Made by a program: the position numbers and the translations under genes. DNA of 13,252 nucleotides from Bacteroidetes bacterium GWA2_31_9b (lineage in GTDB: Bacteria; Bacteroidota; Bacteroidia; Bacteroidales; UBA12077): contig MENE01000171.1 of NCBI GenBank assembly GCA_001769005.1, positions 15,488 to 28,739 on the forward strand, given 5' to 3'. Below are positions 1-6,455 of this stretch, piece by piece. The notes under the pieces are model-generated. The model was not told where the DNA came from and did no database searches. It was given only the letters and a program-made list of their open reading frames with translations. Position 1 is the stretch's first letter. Every line of letters begins with the position of its first letter.

Positions 1-775
1 GAATAACACGAAAAACACCTTCAGCCTCGTTAACACCGGCTTTTAACAGTGTAGCCGATTGTGGCATTACAGATATTCTAAAATTCATATTTGGTCGCGA
101 AAAATACTGGCGTACATTGGTAATAGGTAAGATACAAACATCGTCACCTGCCGAACCAAAACTCGATCCTTTTGCTTTTAGTACACCAATAACCTTATAC
201 TTTCCAGAACCTATACTTATAATTTTTTCGAGAGGATCTTCATTTTTAGCAAAAATATCTTTAACAAGCTCAGGTCCAATAATTACAACATGAGCATTCG
301 ATGTAATCTCATTAATTGAAAAATTTCTCCCTTTATCAATTTCGCTTCCTGATGTTAACATATAGTTTTCGTCAGAACCTAAAACAGTAATATTGGGGTT
401 TGTTTTTTCAGATTTATACTTTACTGTAGCTAATTCAGAAGCATATGTTGAAATAGAAACTACTGCAGGAAAATCAAAATCTTCTTTAAAAGTCATAGCT
501 TCTCTGAATTCTATGCTTCTATACCGATTTGGCCTTGAATTTCCACCAATACGAACCCTGTTATCACGATTTACAATTGAGAACGTATTAGCTCCCATAT
601 TTGTAAACTGATTGTTTATAGAACTTTTAATCGATTCTATTGCCGTTAAAATACCAACAAGAGCCATTATTCCAAATGCGATAATAAATATGGTAAGTAT
701 CGTTCGTAAAAGATTTGAACGAATTGATCTTATTGAGATACGTAAATTTTCAAAAAATAATCCTGCTGAAAACAT
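1..775 (-). CDS. ABC transporter permease, MacB-like, N-terminal part (runs off left edge)
   Basis: The minus-strand frame is open from an ATG at 775-773 to the window edge, giving 258 residues of the N-terminus; the rest lies outside. The start is preceded in frame by a stop a few codons upstream and by an A-rich stretch. The protein begins with a short basic segment (NLRISIRSIRSNLLRT), then one membrane helix at about residues 23-45 (ILTIFIIAFGIMALVGIL). A long soluble region follows, with the pattern of the MacB periplasmic core domain (QFTNMGANTFSI, then GSDENYML and GSGKYKVIGVLKAKG). Family members are inner-membrane permeases that work with a MacB-type ATPase in efflux or lipoprotein/peptide export; FtsX-like C-terminal helices are expected beyond the edge. 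No ATPase gene is visible here, so substrate and partner are unknown. Divergent from the AMMECR1 operon. Confidence 0.85.
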   Translation of the reverse strand, partial: MFSAGLFFENLRISIRSIRSNLLRTILTIFIIAFGIMALVGILTAIESIKSSINNQFTNMGANTFSIVNRDNRVRIGGNSRPNRYRSIEFREAMTFKEDFDFPAVVSISTYASELATVKYKSEKTNPNITVLGSDENYMLTSGSEIDKGRNFSINEITSNAHVVIIGPELVKDIFAKNEDPLEKIISIGSGKYKVIGVLKAKGSSFGSAGDDVCILPITNVRQYFSRPNMNFRISVMPQSATLLKAGVNEAEGVFRVI

Positions 776-811
776 ATTTCTAACTTAGAACTCTAAAATA
801 ATATAAGTAAA

Positions 812-819
812 CAAAAATA
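812..819 (-). promoter_or_regulatory. Candidate -7 element for the ABC permease gene
   Basis: Read on the minus strand this is TATTTTTG, a full match to the Bacteroidota -7 consensus TAnnTTTG. It lies 36 bases upstream of the permease ATG, so transcription would start near 805 with a leader of about 30 bases. I see no good TTTG -33 box at the expected 19-21 base spacing, so the call rests on the -7 box alone. Confidence 0.4.
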
Positions 820-879
820 AACTATTCTTTTATTACTTTTTAATTACAACTGTTTTTACTGAAATATATAAATATAAGA

Positions 880-910
880 TTGATGTTCTAAAATGAAATT
901 TGTAAATTTA
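880..910 (+). promoter_or_regulatory. Candidate promoter for the AmmeMemoRadiSam operon
   Basis: A TTG at 880-882 is followed after 20 bases by TAAATTTA at 903-910, one mismatch from the Bacteroidota -7 consensus TAnnTTTG. The -7 box lies in the palindrome GTAAATTTAC, followed by TT. The same 12 bases with the same 20-base spacer to a TTG occur before the outer-membrane protein gene at 12205. The predicted start near 916 lies about 128 bases before the AMMECR1 ATG and just before a GTG that opens a 40-codon frame. Confidence 0.4.
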
Positions 911-918
911 CTTCAACC

Positions 919-1041
919 GTGAAAAAATTGATTATTAACATTCGATTGTATTTTTTAACTGGATATTCCCTTTTTCTCTTATTCTATGGATTATATTTTC
1001 CATATCGATTCGATGTATTTCCGTTATTAAAAAATGATTAA
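919..1041 (+). CDS. Possible 40-residue membrane microprotein upstream of the AMMECR1-like gene
   Basis: A GTG-started frame of 40 codons ends in TAA two bases before the AMMECR1-like ATG. The predicted peptide has a basic N-terminus (MKKLIINIR) and a hydrophobic, aromatic-rich centre (YFLTGYSLFLLFYGLYF) that could form one membrane helix, then a short polar tail. I recognise no family. In favour: the tight 2-base spacing, the helix-like composition and a candidate promoter just upstream. Against: the start is GTG, the leader would be only a few bases, and an AT-rich 120-base open frame can arise by chance. It could instead be an untranslated leader or a translated leader coupled to the downstream gene. 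Confidence 0.3.
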   Translation: MKKLIINIRLYFLTGYSLFLLFYGLYFPYRFDVFPLLKND

Positions 1042-1043
1042 TT

Positions 1044-1574
1044 ATGTTCAATCCAAAAACAGCTTATGCAAAAATTGCATTTGAAACCATTCTTTTTTAT
1101 AAAACCACAGGGCAGATTCGGAAAATGGATGAAGAAAAGATTTCAGCTGATTTAAAATTAAACCTATCATGTGTAATTTCAATAGTTGATTTGCAAGATA
1201 ATTTACTCGCTAGTTTTGGTAAAGTTAATCCTGAAAATAAAACTCTATATGAAGAAATTGTTGCAAACACAATCCATTTATTAGATGATAAAAAAAACAA
1301 AAAAATAACAAAAGAAAATTTAAGCGAAATTAAAGTTTATGTTGATATTTTGTCAGAACCACAGAAAGTGACTGACTTAAAAGAAGTTAAACCATCGAAG
1401 CACGGTATTGTTGTTCAAAATGAAAAAGGGAAACAAGGTTTTACAGTACCCGATATTAAAAAACCAAAATCAATAGAACAACAAATTGAAATTGCAAAGA
1501 AACAAGGTGGTTTAAAAGAAAAAAATATTTTAGAACTTGAATTATTTAGTTTTCACATAACCAGGTACGATTAA
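1044..1574 (+). CDS. AMMECR1-domain protein (AmmeMemoRadiSam system protein A-like, divergent)
   Basis: Cytoplasmic protein of 176 residues, the usual length for the bacterial/archaeal AMMECR1 family. The C-terminal half fits well: DILSEPQKV (about 101-109), KHGIVVQ, then a VPDI segment and EQQIEIAKKQGGL (about 145-157), corresponding to the family pattern of a VdvLs strand, a yGvIv strand, an LPdi segment and an eeQi...kaGi helix. The N-terminal helix (YAKIAFETILFYKTTG) and the strand SCVISIVD also fit. The hallmark LRGCIG segment is absent, however: the aligned place reads LLASFGKVNP, so Arg and Cys are missing and only one Gly remains. The family's DpRF segment is replaced by DDKKNKKIT. 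The protein may have lost a catalytic or binding role and kept a structural one. Biochemical function of the family is unknown. First gene of a four-gene operon. Confidence 0.8.
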   Translation: MFNPKTAYAKIAFETILFYKTTGQIRKMDEEKISADLKLNLSCVISIVDLQDNLLASFGKVNPENKTLYEEIVANTIHLLDDKKNKKITKENLSEIKVYVDILSEPQKVTDLKEVKPSKHGIVVQNEKGKQGFTVPDIKKPKSIEQQIEIAKKQGGLKEKNILELELFSFHITRYD

Positions 1575-1577
1575 AAA

Positions 1578-1847
1578 ATGAAAAAAGCATTAATGATTAT
1601 AGTTTCAGGTAATGTACAAGGAGTTGGATTTAGATATAGTGCATTAAAAAAAGCCAACGAACTTGGGATCAAAGGGTATATTCGGAACAAATCTGATGGC
1701 ACAGTTTATATCGAAATTGAAGGAGAACCTGAAACTTTAGATTTTTTTATTGTGTGGTGCAAAAACGGACCATCATGGGCTCAAGTTAACGATGTTTATT
1801 ACGAAGACATTCCGTTATCGAACTTCGTAAACTTTGAAATTAAATAA
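1578..1847 (+). CDS. acyP: Acylphosphatase
   Basis: An 89-residue protein of the normal acylphosphatase length, which hydrolyses the carboxyl-phosphate bond of acyl phosphates in the cytoplasm. The signature GNVQGVGFRYS at residues 11-21 carries the catalytic Arg19, and KGYIRNKSDGTVYIEIEGE holds the catalytic Asn37; both are present, so the enzyme should be active. The ATG lies 3 bases after the stop of the AMMECR1-like gene, and the gene ends in tandem TAA codons 4 bases before the radical SAM start, so it is almost certainly co-transcribed with both. Acylphosphatases are common stand-alone genes, and placement inside an AmmeMemoRadiSam operon suggests, by inference only, that an acyl-phosphate intermediate or by-product is involved. 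Confidence 0.92.
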   Translation: MKKALMIIVSGNVQGVGFRYSALKKANELGIKGYIRNKSDGTVYIEIEGEPETLDFFIVWCKNGPSWAQVNDVYYEDIPLSNFVNFEIK

Positions 1848-1851
1848 TAAA

Positions 1852-2862
1852 ATGGAATCTCATTATTATATAAAACTGCCTGACAACAAGACTCAATGCA
1901 TTTTATGTCCACATATGTGCATCATTTCTGATTCTAATTCAGGCATTTGCAAAGTAAGAACAAATCAAAACGGTATTTTAATATCCGATAATTATGGAGT
2001 TATATCATCTATTGGTTTCGATCCTATTGAAAAAAAACCTTTGTATCATTTTTATCCAGGTAAAGAAATTCTTTCAGTTGGAAGTTTTGGATGCAACTTA
2101 AAATGCCAGTTTTGCCAGAACTGTAATATTTCTCAAGTTTCAGTTGATACATATAGCAAAGAACATAATAATTATTCTTCTGAACAGATTTTAAAGCTTG
2201 CCTTGTCACGAAAAAATAATATTGGATTAGCTTTTACATACAATGAACCAACTGTTTTTTTTGAATTTATTTTAGAAACTGCCAGGTTGATAAAATCTAA
2301 CGGTTTTAAAAATATTATGGTAACAAATGGATATATAAATCTAGCACCATTAAACGAATTACATTCGTATATTGATGCTTATAATGTTGATTTAAAGGCA
2401 TTTAATAATAAATTTTTTAAAAAGATTACCAAGTCGACACTTGAACCTGTTAAAGAAACTCTTAAAAGTATAGTTAAAGCCAATAAACATCTCGAAATAA
2501 CAAATTTAGTAATACCAACTCTAAATGATAATCCTTTAGAATTTGAACACATGTGTACATGGATTGCAAATGAACTTGGAAATAACACTGTACTTCATAT
2601 TTCACGATATTTTCCAACATATAAAATCACTATTGAATCAACACCTGTGGAAAAAATGCTCGAATTGTATGAAATTGCAAAAAAACACTTGCAGTACGTT
2701 TACATTGGAAATATATTATTATCTGAAGGAAATGATACCTATTGCAACTCTTGTAAAGAATTGTTAATTAAACGTATCGGATATTCAACGCAAATAATAT
2801 CACTTGATGAAAAAGGAAATTGTACGAACTGCAATCAAAAAATTTTAAATTATTTCAATTAA
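1852..2862 (+). CDS. AmmeMemoRadiSam system radical SAM enzyme (pyruvate formate-lyase activase-like)
   Basis: Radical SAM enzyme of 336 residues. The cluster motif is CNLKCQFC, Cys81, Cys85 and Cys88 in CX3CX2C spacing, which binds the [4Fe-4S] cluster that cleaves S-adenosylmethionine. An N-terminal Cys-rich segment (Cys16, 19, 23 and 33, with CPHMC and GICKVR) and the run DPIEKKPLYHFYPG are characteristic of this subfamily, as are FTYNEPTVFFEF and NVDLKAFN further on. The C-terminus ends in a likely zinc or iron-sulfur knuckle with Cys298, 301, 324 and 327. I chose the ATG at 1852, 4 bases after the acylphosphatase stop; the frame extends to a TTG at 1834 inside that gene, which is less likely. 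The substrate is unknown; the partners are inferred to be the flanking AMMECR1 and Memo proteins. All catalytic cysteines are intact. Confidence 0.93.
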   Translation: MESHYYIKLPDNKTQCILCPHMCIISDSNSGICKVRTNQNGILISDNYGVISSIGFDPIEKKPLYHFYPGKEILSVGSFGCNLKCQFCQNCNISQVSVDTYSKEHNNYSSEQILKLALSRKNNIGLAFTYNEPTVFFEFILETARLIKSNGFKNIMVTNGYINLAPLNELHSYIDAYNVDLKAFNNKFFKKITKSTLEPVKETLKSIVKANKHLEITNLVIPTLNDNPLEFEHMCTWIANELGNNTVLHISRYFPTYKITIESTPVEKMLELYEIAKKHLQYVYIGNILLSEGNDTYCNSCKELLIKRIGYSTQIISLDEKGNCTNCNQKILNYFN

Positions 2863-2867
2863 AAAAT

Positions 2868-3704
2868 ATGGTGAAAATTAGAAAACCAGCAGTTGCAGGT
2901 AAATTTTATCCAAGTGATAAGGATAGTTTAACAAGTCAAATTTCAACTATTCTTAAAAAAGAACTTCCAAATATTAATCTGGAATTAAAAAACAAAAAAA
3001 TCATTGGAGGAGTTATACCTCATGCTGGTTATATGTTTTCCGCCTATGAAGCAGTTCATTTTTTCGAGATATTAAAGCAATCGAAACAGATTTACGAAAC
3101 AATTGTAATCATCAATCCAAATCATACAGGAATTGGGCATGAAATTGCATTCGACTCAAACGACATTTGGGAAACTCCACTTGGGCAAGTTGAACTCGAC
3201 ACTCAATTTGGCAAAAACATGGGTATTCCTGTTTCAGAAGCTGAACAAATGCACGAGCATTCAGGAGAAGTAATGGTTCCTTTATTACAATTATTTTTGG
3301 ATTATCCTTTTAAAATAGTGCCTATAACCTTGTCGAATCAGAACCTGAAAAATGCAAAGTTATTAGCCACTAAGATTGCAAAAACAATGAATGATTTAAA
3401 TAGAAAAATTTTAATGATTGCCTCATCCGATTTTTCACATTTTCTTAGTCCTGAAAAAGGAAAAAAACAAGATTCATATGTAATTGAACAAATTTTAGCT
3501 CAAAATACATCTGCCATTGAGCAAGTAGTTCGCGAAAAAGATATTTCTGTATGTGGTTACGGACCAATTATGACATTAATTGAATATGCAAAACTGGTGA
3601 CAGAAAAACCACAGATTGATATTCTAAGAATAGGTCATTCAGGTGAAATAATTCCTTCAAGCGAAGTTGTTGATTATGTTTCTTTCTTGTTTTCGAAAGA
3701 ATAA
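2868..3704 (+). CDS. Memo-family protein (AmmeMemoRadiSam system protein B)
   Basis: Protein of 278 residues, close to the usual Memo length. Memo proteins share the fold of non-heme iron dioxygenases such as LigB. The conserved metal-site residues are all visible: His52 in GGVIPHAGY, His86 in NPNHTGIG, Asp188 and His191 in ASSDFSHF, and Cys229 in CGYGPI, matching the His/His/Cys cluster known from human MEMO1. The segment EHSGEVMVPLLQLF (130-143) is also typical. The ATG at 2868 is 5 bases past the radical SAM stop and opens with MVKIRKPAVAGKFYP, the normal family N-terminus; an upstream TTG in the same frame at 2820 would overlap the previous gene and is rejected. Last gene of the tight four-gene operon. 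Role unknown, probably oxygen- or metal-dependent chemistry on the substrate of the radical SAM enzyme. Confidence 0.92.
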   Translation: MVKIRKPAVAGKFYPSDKDSLTSQISTILKKELPNINLELKNKKIIGGVIPHAGYMFSAYEAVHFFEILKQSKQIYETIVIINPNHTGIGHEIAFDSNDIWETPLGQVELDTQFGKNMGIPVSEAEQMHEHSGEVMVPLLQLFLDYPFKIVPITLSNQNLKNAKLLATKIAKTMNDLNRKILMIASSDFSHFLSPEKGKKQDSYVIEQILAQNTSAIEQVVREKDISVCGYGPIMTLIEYAKLVTEKPQIDILRIGHSGEIIPSSEVVDYVSFLFSKE

Positions 3705-3738
3705 TAATGAAATTGCTATTTTTACAAGAAAAAAATAA

Positions 3739-4041
3739 ATGTTCAACAGAATAATCATTTGGCTTGAATCACATCAGCAAAGTTGCTTCTACAAAAAATA
3801 TATTGGACTAGAATGCCCCGGTTGTGGAATGCAACGATCATTTATTGAGTTACTTAAAGGAAATTTATGGGATAGTTTGGTATTATTTCCAGCTTTAATT
3901 CCAACCATATCGTTGGTTGTGCTTTTATTTGCTCATCTTATTTTTAAATTTAAGAATGGTGCAGCAATTTTAAAATATTTATTTATTTTTAATACTACAA
4001 TAGTAGTTTTAAGCTATATTTATAAATTATTAACCCATTAA
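3739..4041 (+). CDS. DUF2752 small membrane protein
   Basis: Protein of 100 residues with the DUF2752 signature: Cys16 followed by LECPGCGMQRSF with Cys26 and Cys29 (a CPGCG knuckle), then two hydrophobic segments at about residues 46-68 and 77-97. It is probably an inner-membrane protein with the cysteines near the membrane surface, but the function of the family is unknown. It lies 34 bases after the Memo gene; a TATTTTTA at 3717-3724 resembles a -7 box but has no -33 partner, so read-through from the AmmeMemoRadiSam operon is likely. It pairs with the CCC-motif protein that follows after 11 bases, an arrangement I recall from other Bacteroidota. Confidence 0.85.
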   Translation: MFNRIIIWLESHQQSCFYKKYIGLECPGCGMQRSFIELLKGNLWDSLVLFPALIPTISLVVLLFAHLIFKFKNGAAILKYLFIFNTTIVVLSYIYKLLTH

Positions 4042-4052
4042 ACTCTATACGT

Positions 4053-4412
4053 ATGGAAAATACTTCTGGAAGTCAACAAATGAATACAGGAATTCAACAA
4101 CCAATACCTAATTCAACAGCTGTTTTAGTTCTTGGAATTTTATCAATAGCATTGTGCTGGTGTTATGGGCTTTTCGCTCTTGCAATGGGAATTATTGCAT
4201 TGGTATTGTCATCAAAAGCAAAGATTCTTTACACTGAAAATCCTGAAACTTATACTTTGGGTTCGTATAAAAACTTAAATGCAGGTAGAGTTTGTGCAAT
4301 TATTGGAACTGTTTTATCAGCATTATATCTGGTTATTGTAATAATTTATATACTTGTAGTTGGTGTTGCTTTAAGCGCTTTGTTTACTCAATTCCCATGG
4401 GACTCATTATAA
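4053..4412 (+). CDS. CCC-motif-type small membrane protein (variant CWC)
   Basis: Protein of 119 residues with two hydrophobic hairpins. The first is at about residues 23-53 (VLVLGILSIALCWCYGLFALAMGIIALVL), the second at about 80-110. Between them lies the conserved-looking loop YTENPETY followed by NLNAGRVCAIIG. This is the layout of the Bacteroidota CCC-motif membrane protein family, which resembles DUF4190/TM2-like proteins. Here the cysteine triplet reads Cys35-Trp36-Cys37, so the middle cysteine is replaced. Start is the ATG at 4053, 11 bases after the DUF2752 stop, so the two are probably co-expressed. No function is established. The gene ends 32 bases before a strong terminator. Confidence 0.8.
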   Translation: MENTSGSQQMNTGIQQPIPNSTAVLVLGILSIALCWCYGLFALAMGIIALVLSSKAKILYTENPETYTLGSYKNLNAGRVCAIIGTVLSALYLVIVIIYILVVGVALSALFTQFPWDSL

Positions 4413-4444
4413 GATAAAATTTTTATAAATATTTATATACCTTT

Positions 4445-4475
4445 GGATGACTGTTTATACAGTCGTCCTTTTTTT
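4445..4475 (+). terminator. Intrinsic terminator closing the 1044-4412 gene run
   Basis: A 10-base-pair stem (GGATGACTGT at 4445-4454 with ACAGTCGTCC at 4459-4468, one G-U pair) encloses a TTAT loop and is followed directly by seven T. It lies 32 bases after the CCC-motif gene and 24 bases before the acyl-CoA reductase start, so it separates the two groups. Confidence 0.9.
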
Positions 4476-4499
4476 ATTTAAAGTGAGTAAATTTTGAAT

Positions 4500-5546
4500 A
4501 TGGAATTAGCCGAACGAATAAAATCATTTGAACGATTGGGTACTTTTTTTAGAGATTTTTCTGAAAATAAAAATCCTGAAACATTATTTTCAGAAAAGCT
4601 CAACTCAATTGTTATAAATGATCATCTTTATAACCCCTGGTTTACAGAACAAAATATTCGTCAAGCAATTTCTGTAATTGGTAATTCATTAATTAATAAC
4701 AACTTAAATAAGTGGATTTCTACTTATCCTGAATTAACTGTAATTAAAAAACCAAAAATAGTTGGAGTTATTACAGCAGGAAATCTTCCATTGGTTGGTT
4801 TTCACGATTTATTATCGATATTAATTAGTGGAAATATTTTTTTAGGTAAATTATCTACAAAAGATAACCGATTAATGCAGTTTGTAAAAGATTTTTTGAT
4901 TCACGATCATATTGAATTCGAAAAATTGATTTTTTTCGAAGAAAACCAACTGAAGAATTTCGATGCAATAATTGCTACAGGAAGCAATAACACATCAAGA
5001 TATTTCGAGTATTATTTTGGAAAATACCCGCATATTATTCGTAGTAATAGAAACTCAATTGCTGTATTAACAGGGAATGAGAACAATAATCAATTGAAAT
5101 TATTAGCCGATGATATTTTTCAGTATTTTGGCTTAGGATGTAGAAATGTTTCCAAGCTTTTTGTTCCTGAAGGATATTCATTCGACAAGTTTTTTGAGAA
5201 TATTGAGCATTACCACTATTTATATAATCACAACAAATACGCAAACAATTACGATTACAACAGATCGGTTTACCTGATGAATCAGATTCCTTTTCTTGAT
5301 AACGGATTTGTAATTGTAAAAGAAAATACTCAAATATCGTCGCCCATTGGAGTTATTTATTTTGAATATTATAAAAGCATAAATAGTGTAAATCAGTTTA
5401 TTGATTTAAATAAAGATAAAATTCAGTGTATTGTTTCTGAATCGGATCAAATTGAGAATGCTATTCCGTTTGGCAAAGCACAGCAACCCGAACTGTGGGA
5501 TTATGCCGACAATGTGGATACAATTGAGTTTTTACTAAGTTTATAA
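4500..5546 (+). CDS. LuxC-like acyl-CoA reductase
   Basis: Protein of 348 residues in the aldehyde-dehydrogenase superfamily, related to LuxC (reduction of fatty acyl groups to aldehyde with NADPH). The nucleotide-binding region reads GVITAGNLPLVGFHDLL (89-105) and is followed by ISGNIFLGKLS. The putative catalytic nucleophile is Cys214 in YFGLGCRNVSKLF. It is shorter than LuxC of luminous bacteria (about 480 residues), but this compact form is usual in Bacteroidota. No luxE- or luxD-like partner is seen here, so the acyl donor is likely acyl-CoA or acyl-ACP, by inference. The ATG at 4500 is preferred to a TTG two codons upstream. A TAAATTTT stretch at 4488-4495 could be a -7 box but has no -33 partner. 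First gene of a group with miaA (12-base gap) and a Nudix gene. Confidence 0.85.
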   Translation: MELAERIKSFERLGTFFRDFSENKNPETLFSEKLNSIVINDHLYNPWFTEQNIRQAISVIGNSLINNNLNKWISTYPELTVIKKPKIVGVITAGNLPLVGFHDLLSILISGNIFLGKLSTKDNRLMQFVKDFLIHDHIEFEKLIFFEENQLKNFDAIIATGSNNTSRYFEYYFGKYPHIIRSNRNSIAVLTGNENNNQLKLLADDIFQYFGLGCRNVSKLFVPEGYSFDKFFENIEHYHYLYNHNKYANNYDYNRSVYLMNQIPFLDNGFVIVKENTQISSPIGVIYFEYYKSINSVNQFIDLNKDKIQCIVSESDQIENAIPFGKAQQPELWDYADNVDTIEFLLSL

Positions 5547-5558
5547 ATCCTGCTGATA

Positions 5559-6455
5559 ATGAAAAACCTAATTGTGATTATAGGCCCAACAGGAATAGGC
5601 AAAACGGATTTAAGCATTGAAATTGCTCAAAAACTCAATACCGAAATTATTTCGTGCGACTCGCGCCAGATTTACAAGGAATTAAAAATTGGTACAGCTG
5701 TTCCATCCGATGATCAGTTAAATAAGGTAAAGCATCATTTCATCGGCAATAAATCTATTTACGATTATTACAATGCAAGCATGTTCGAAGTGGAAGTGCT
5801 TGAATTACTTGAAAAACTTTTTTTAAAATTTGAAAATGTTATCATGACCGGTGGTTCCGGCTTATATGTTGATGCAGTTTGCAATGGGATAGATGATTTA
5901 CCAACTATAGAGCAAGAATTACGAACAGATTTAATGCAAAGATTAAATACCGAAGGTATTGAAAGTTTGCGCATGCAACTTAAAATGCTTGATCCCGAAT
6001 ATTACAAACAAGCCGATATACGAAATCCAAAGCGCATTCTGAAGGCTTTGGAAGTTACTTTACAAACGGGCAAACCATATTCAACTTTTTTGACAAAATC
6101 GAAAAGAACGAGAGATTTTAAAATCACAAAAATTGGTTTGCAACGTGATCGCGATGAGTTATATGAACGAATAAATCTTAGGGTTGATCAAATGTTAAAT
6201 GACGGGCTCATTGACGAAGCAAAACTGTTTTATAAAGACAAACACCTAAACTCATTAAATACTGTTGGTTACAAAGAGTTGTTTGATTATTTTGATGGAA
6301 GTATTTCTCTCGAAAAAGCAGTTGAACTAATCAAAAGAAACTCGAGACATTATGCTAAACGGCAAATTTCGTGGTTTAGTCGCGATAAAGAAATCAACTG
6401 GTTTCACACTGACAATACGAATGAAATAATTGAATTTATTAGTACTAATCATTAG
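5559..6455 (+). CDS. miaA: tRNA dimethylallyltransferase
   Basis: Transfers a dimethylallyl group from dimethylallyl diphosphate to N6 of adenosine 37 in tRNAs reading UNN codons. The 298-residue length is typical. Visible motifs in order: P-loop GPTGIGKT at 9-16, DSRQIY at 34-39 with the catalytic Asp34, KHHFIG at 58-63, GGSGLYVDAVCNGIDDLP from 98, NPKRILKALE near 156-165, the TVGYKELFDYFDG segment, and the C-terminal RQISWFSRD. The start is the ATG 12 bases after the acyl-CoA reductase stop, with no Shine-Dalgarno sequence, as usual in this phylum. The stop codon abuts the Nudix start with no spacer, indicating translational coupling. All key residues appear intact. Confidence 0.96.
   Translation: MKNLIVIIGPTGIGKTDLSIEIAQKLNTEIISCDSRQIYKELKIGTAVPSDDQLNKVKHHFIGNKSIYDYYNASMFEVEVLELLEKLFLKFENVIMTGGSGLYVDAVCNGIDDLPTIEQELRTDLMQRLNTEGIESLRMQLKMLDPEYYKQADIRNPKRILKALEVTLQTGKPYSTFLTKSKRTRDFKITKIGLQRDRDELYERINLRVDQMLNDGLIDEAKLFYKDKHLNSLNTVGYKELFDYFDGSISLEKAVELIKRNSRHYAKRQISWFSRDKEINWFHTDNTNEIIEFISTNH

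Noticed and set aside
393..611. Plus-strand open frame of 72 codons
   Set aside because: It is antisense to the well-supported MacB-like permease and has no recognisable features.
1834..1851. Earlier TTG start for the radical SAM enzyme
   Set aside because: It would overlap the acylphosphatase end; the ATG at 1852 has normal short operon spacing. The TTG at 2820 for Memo was rejected likewise because the ATG at 2868 gives the standard family N-terminus.
2543..2767. Plus-strand open frame inside the radical SAM gene
   Set aside because: Different frame of a gene with clear family motifs throughout; shadow of AT-rich coding sequence. The minus-strand frames at 2024-2209 and 2379-2588 were rejected for the same reason.
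4488..4495. TAAATTTT as a -7 box for the acyl-CoA reductase
   Set aside because: No TTG or TTTG at 19-21 bases upstream, which falls in the preceding terminator stem, and it lies only 4 bases before the ATG.
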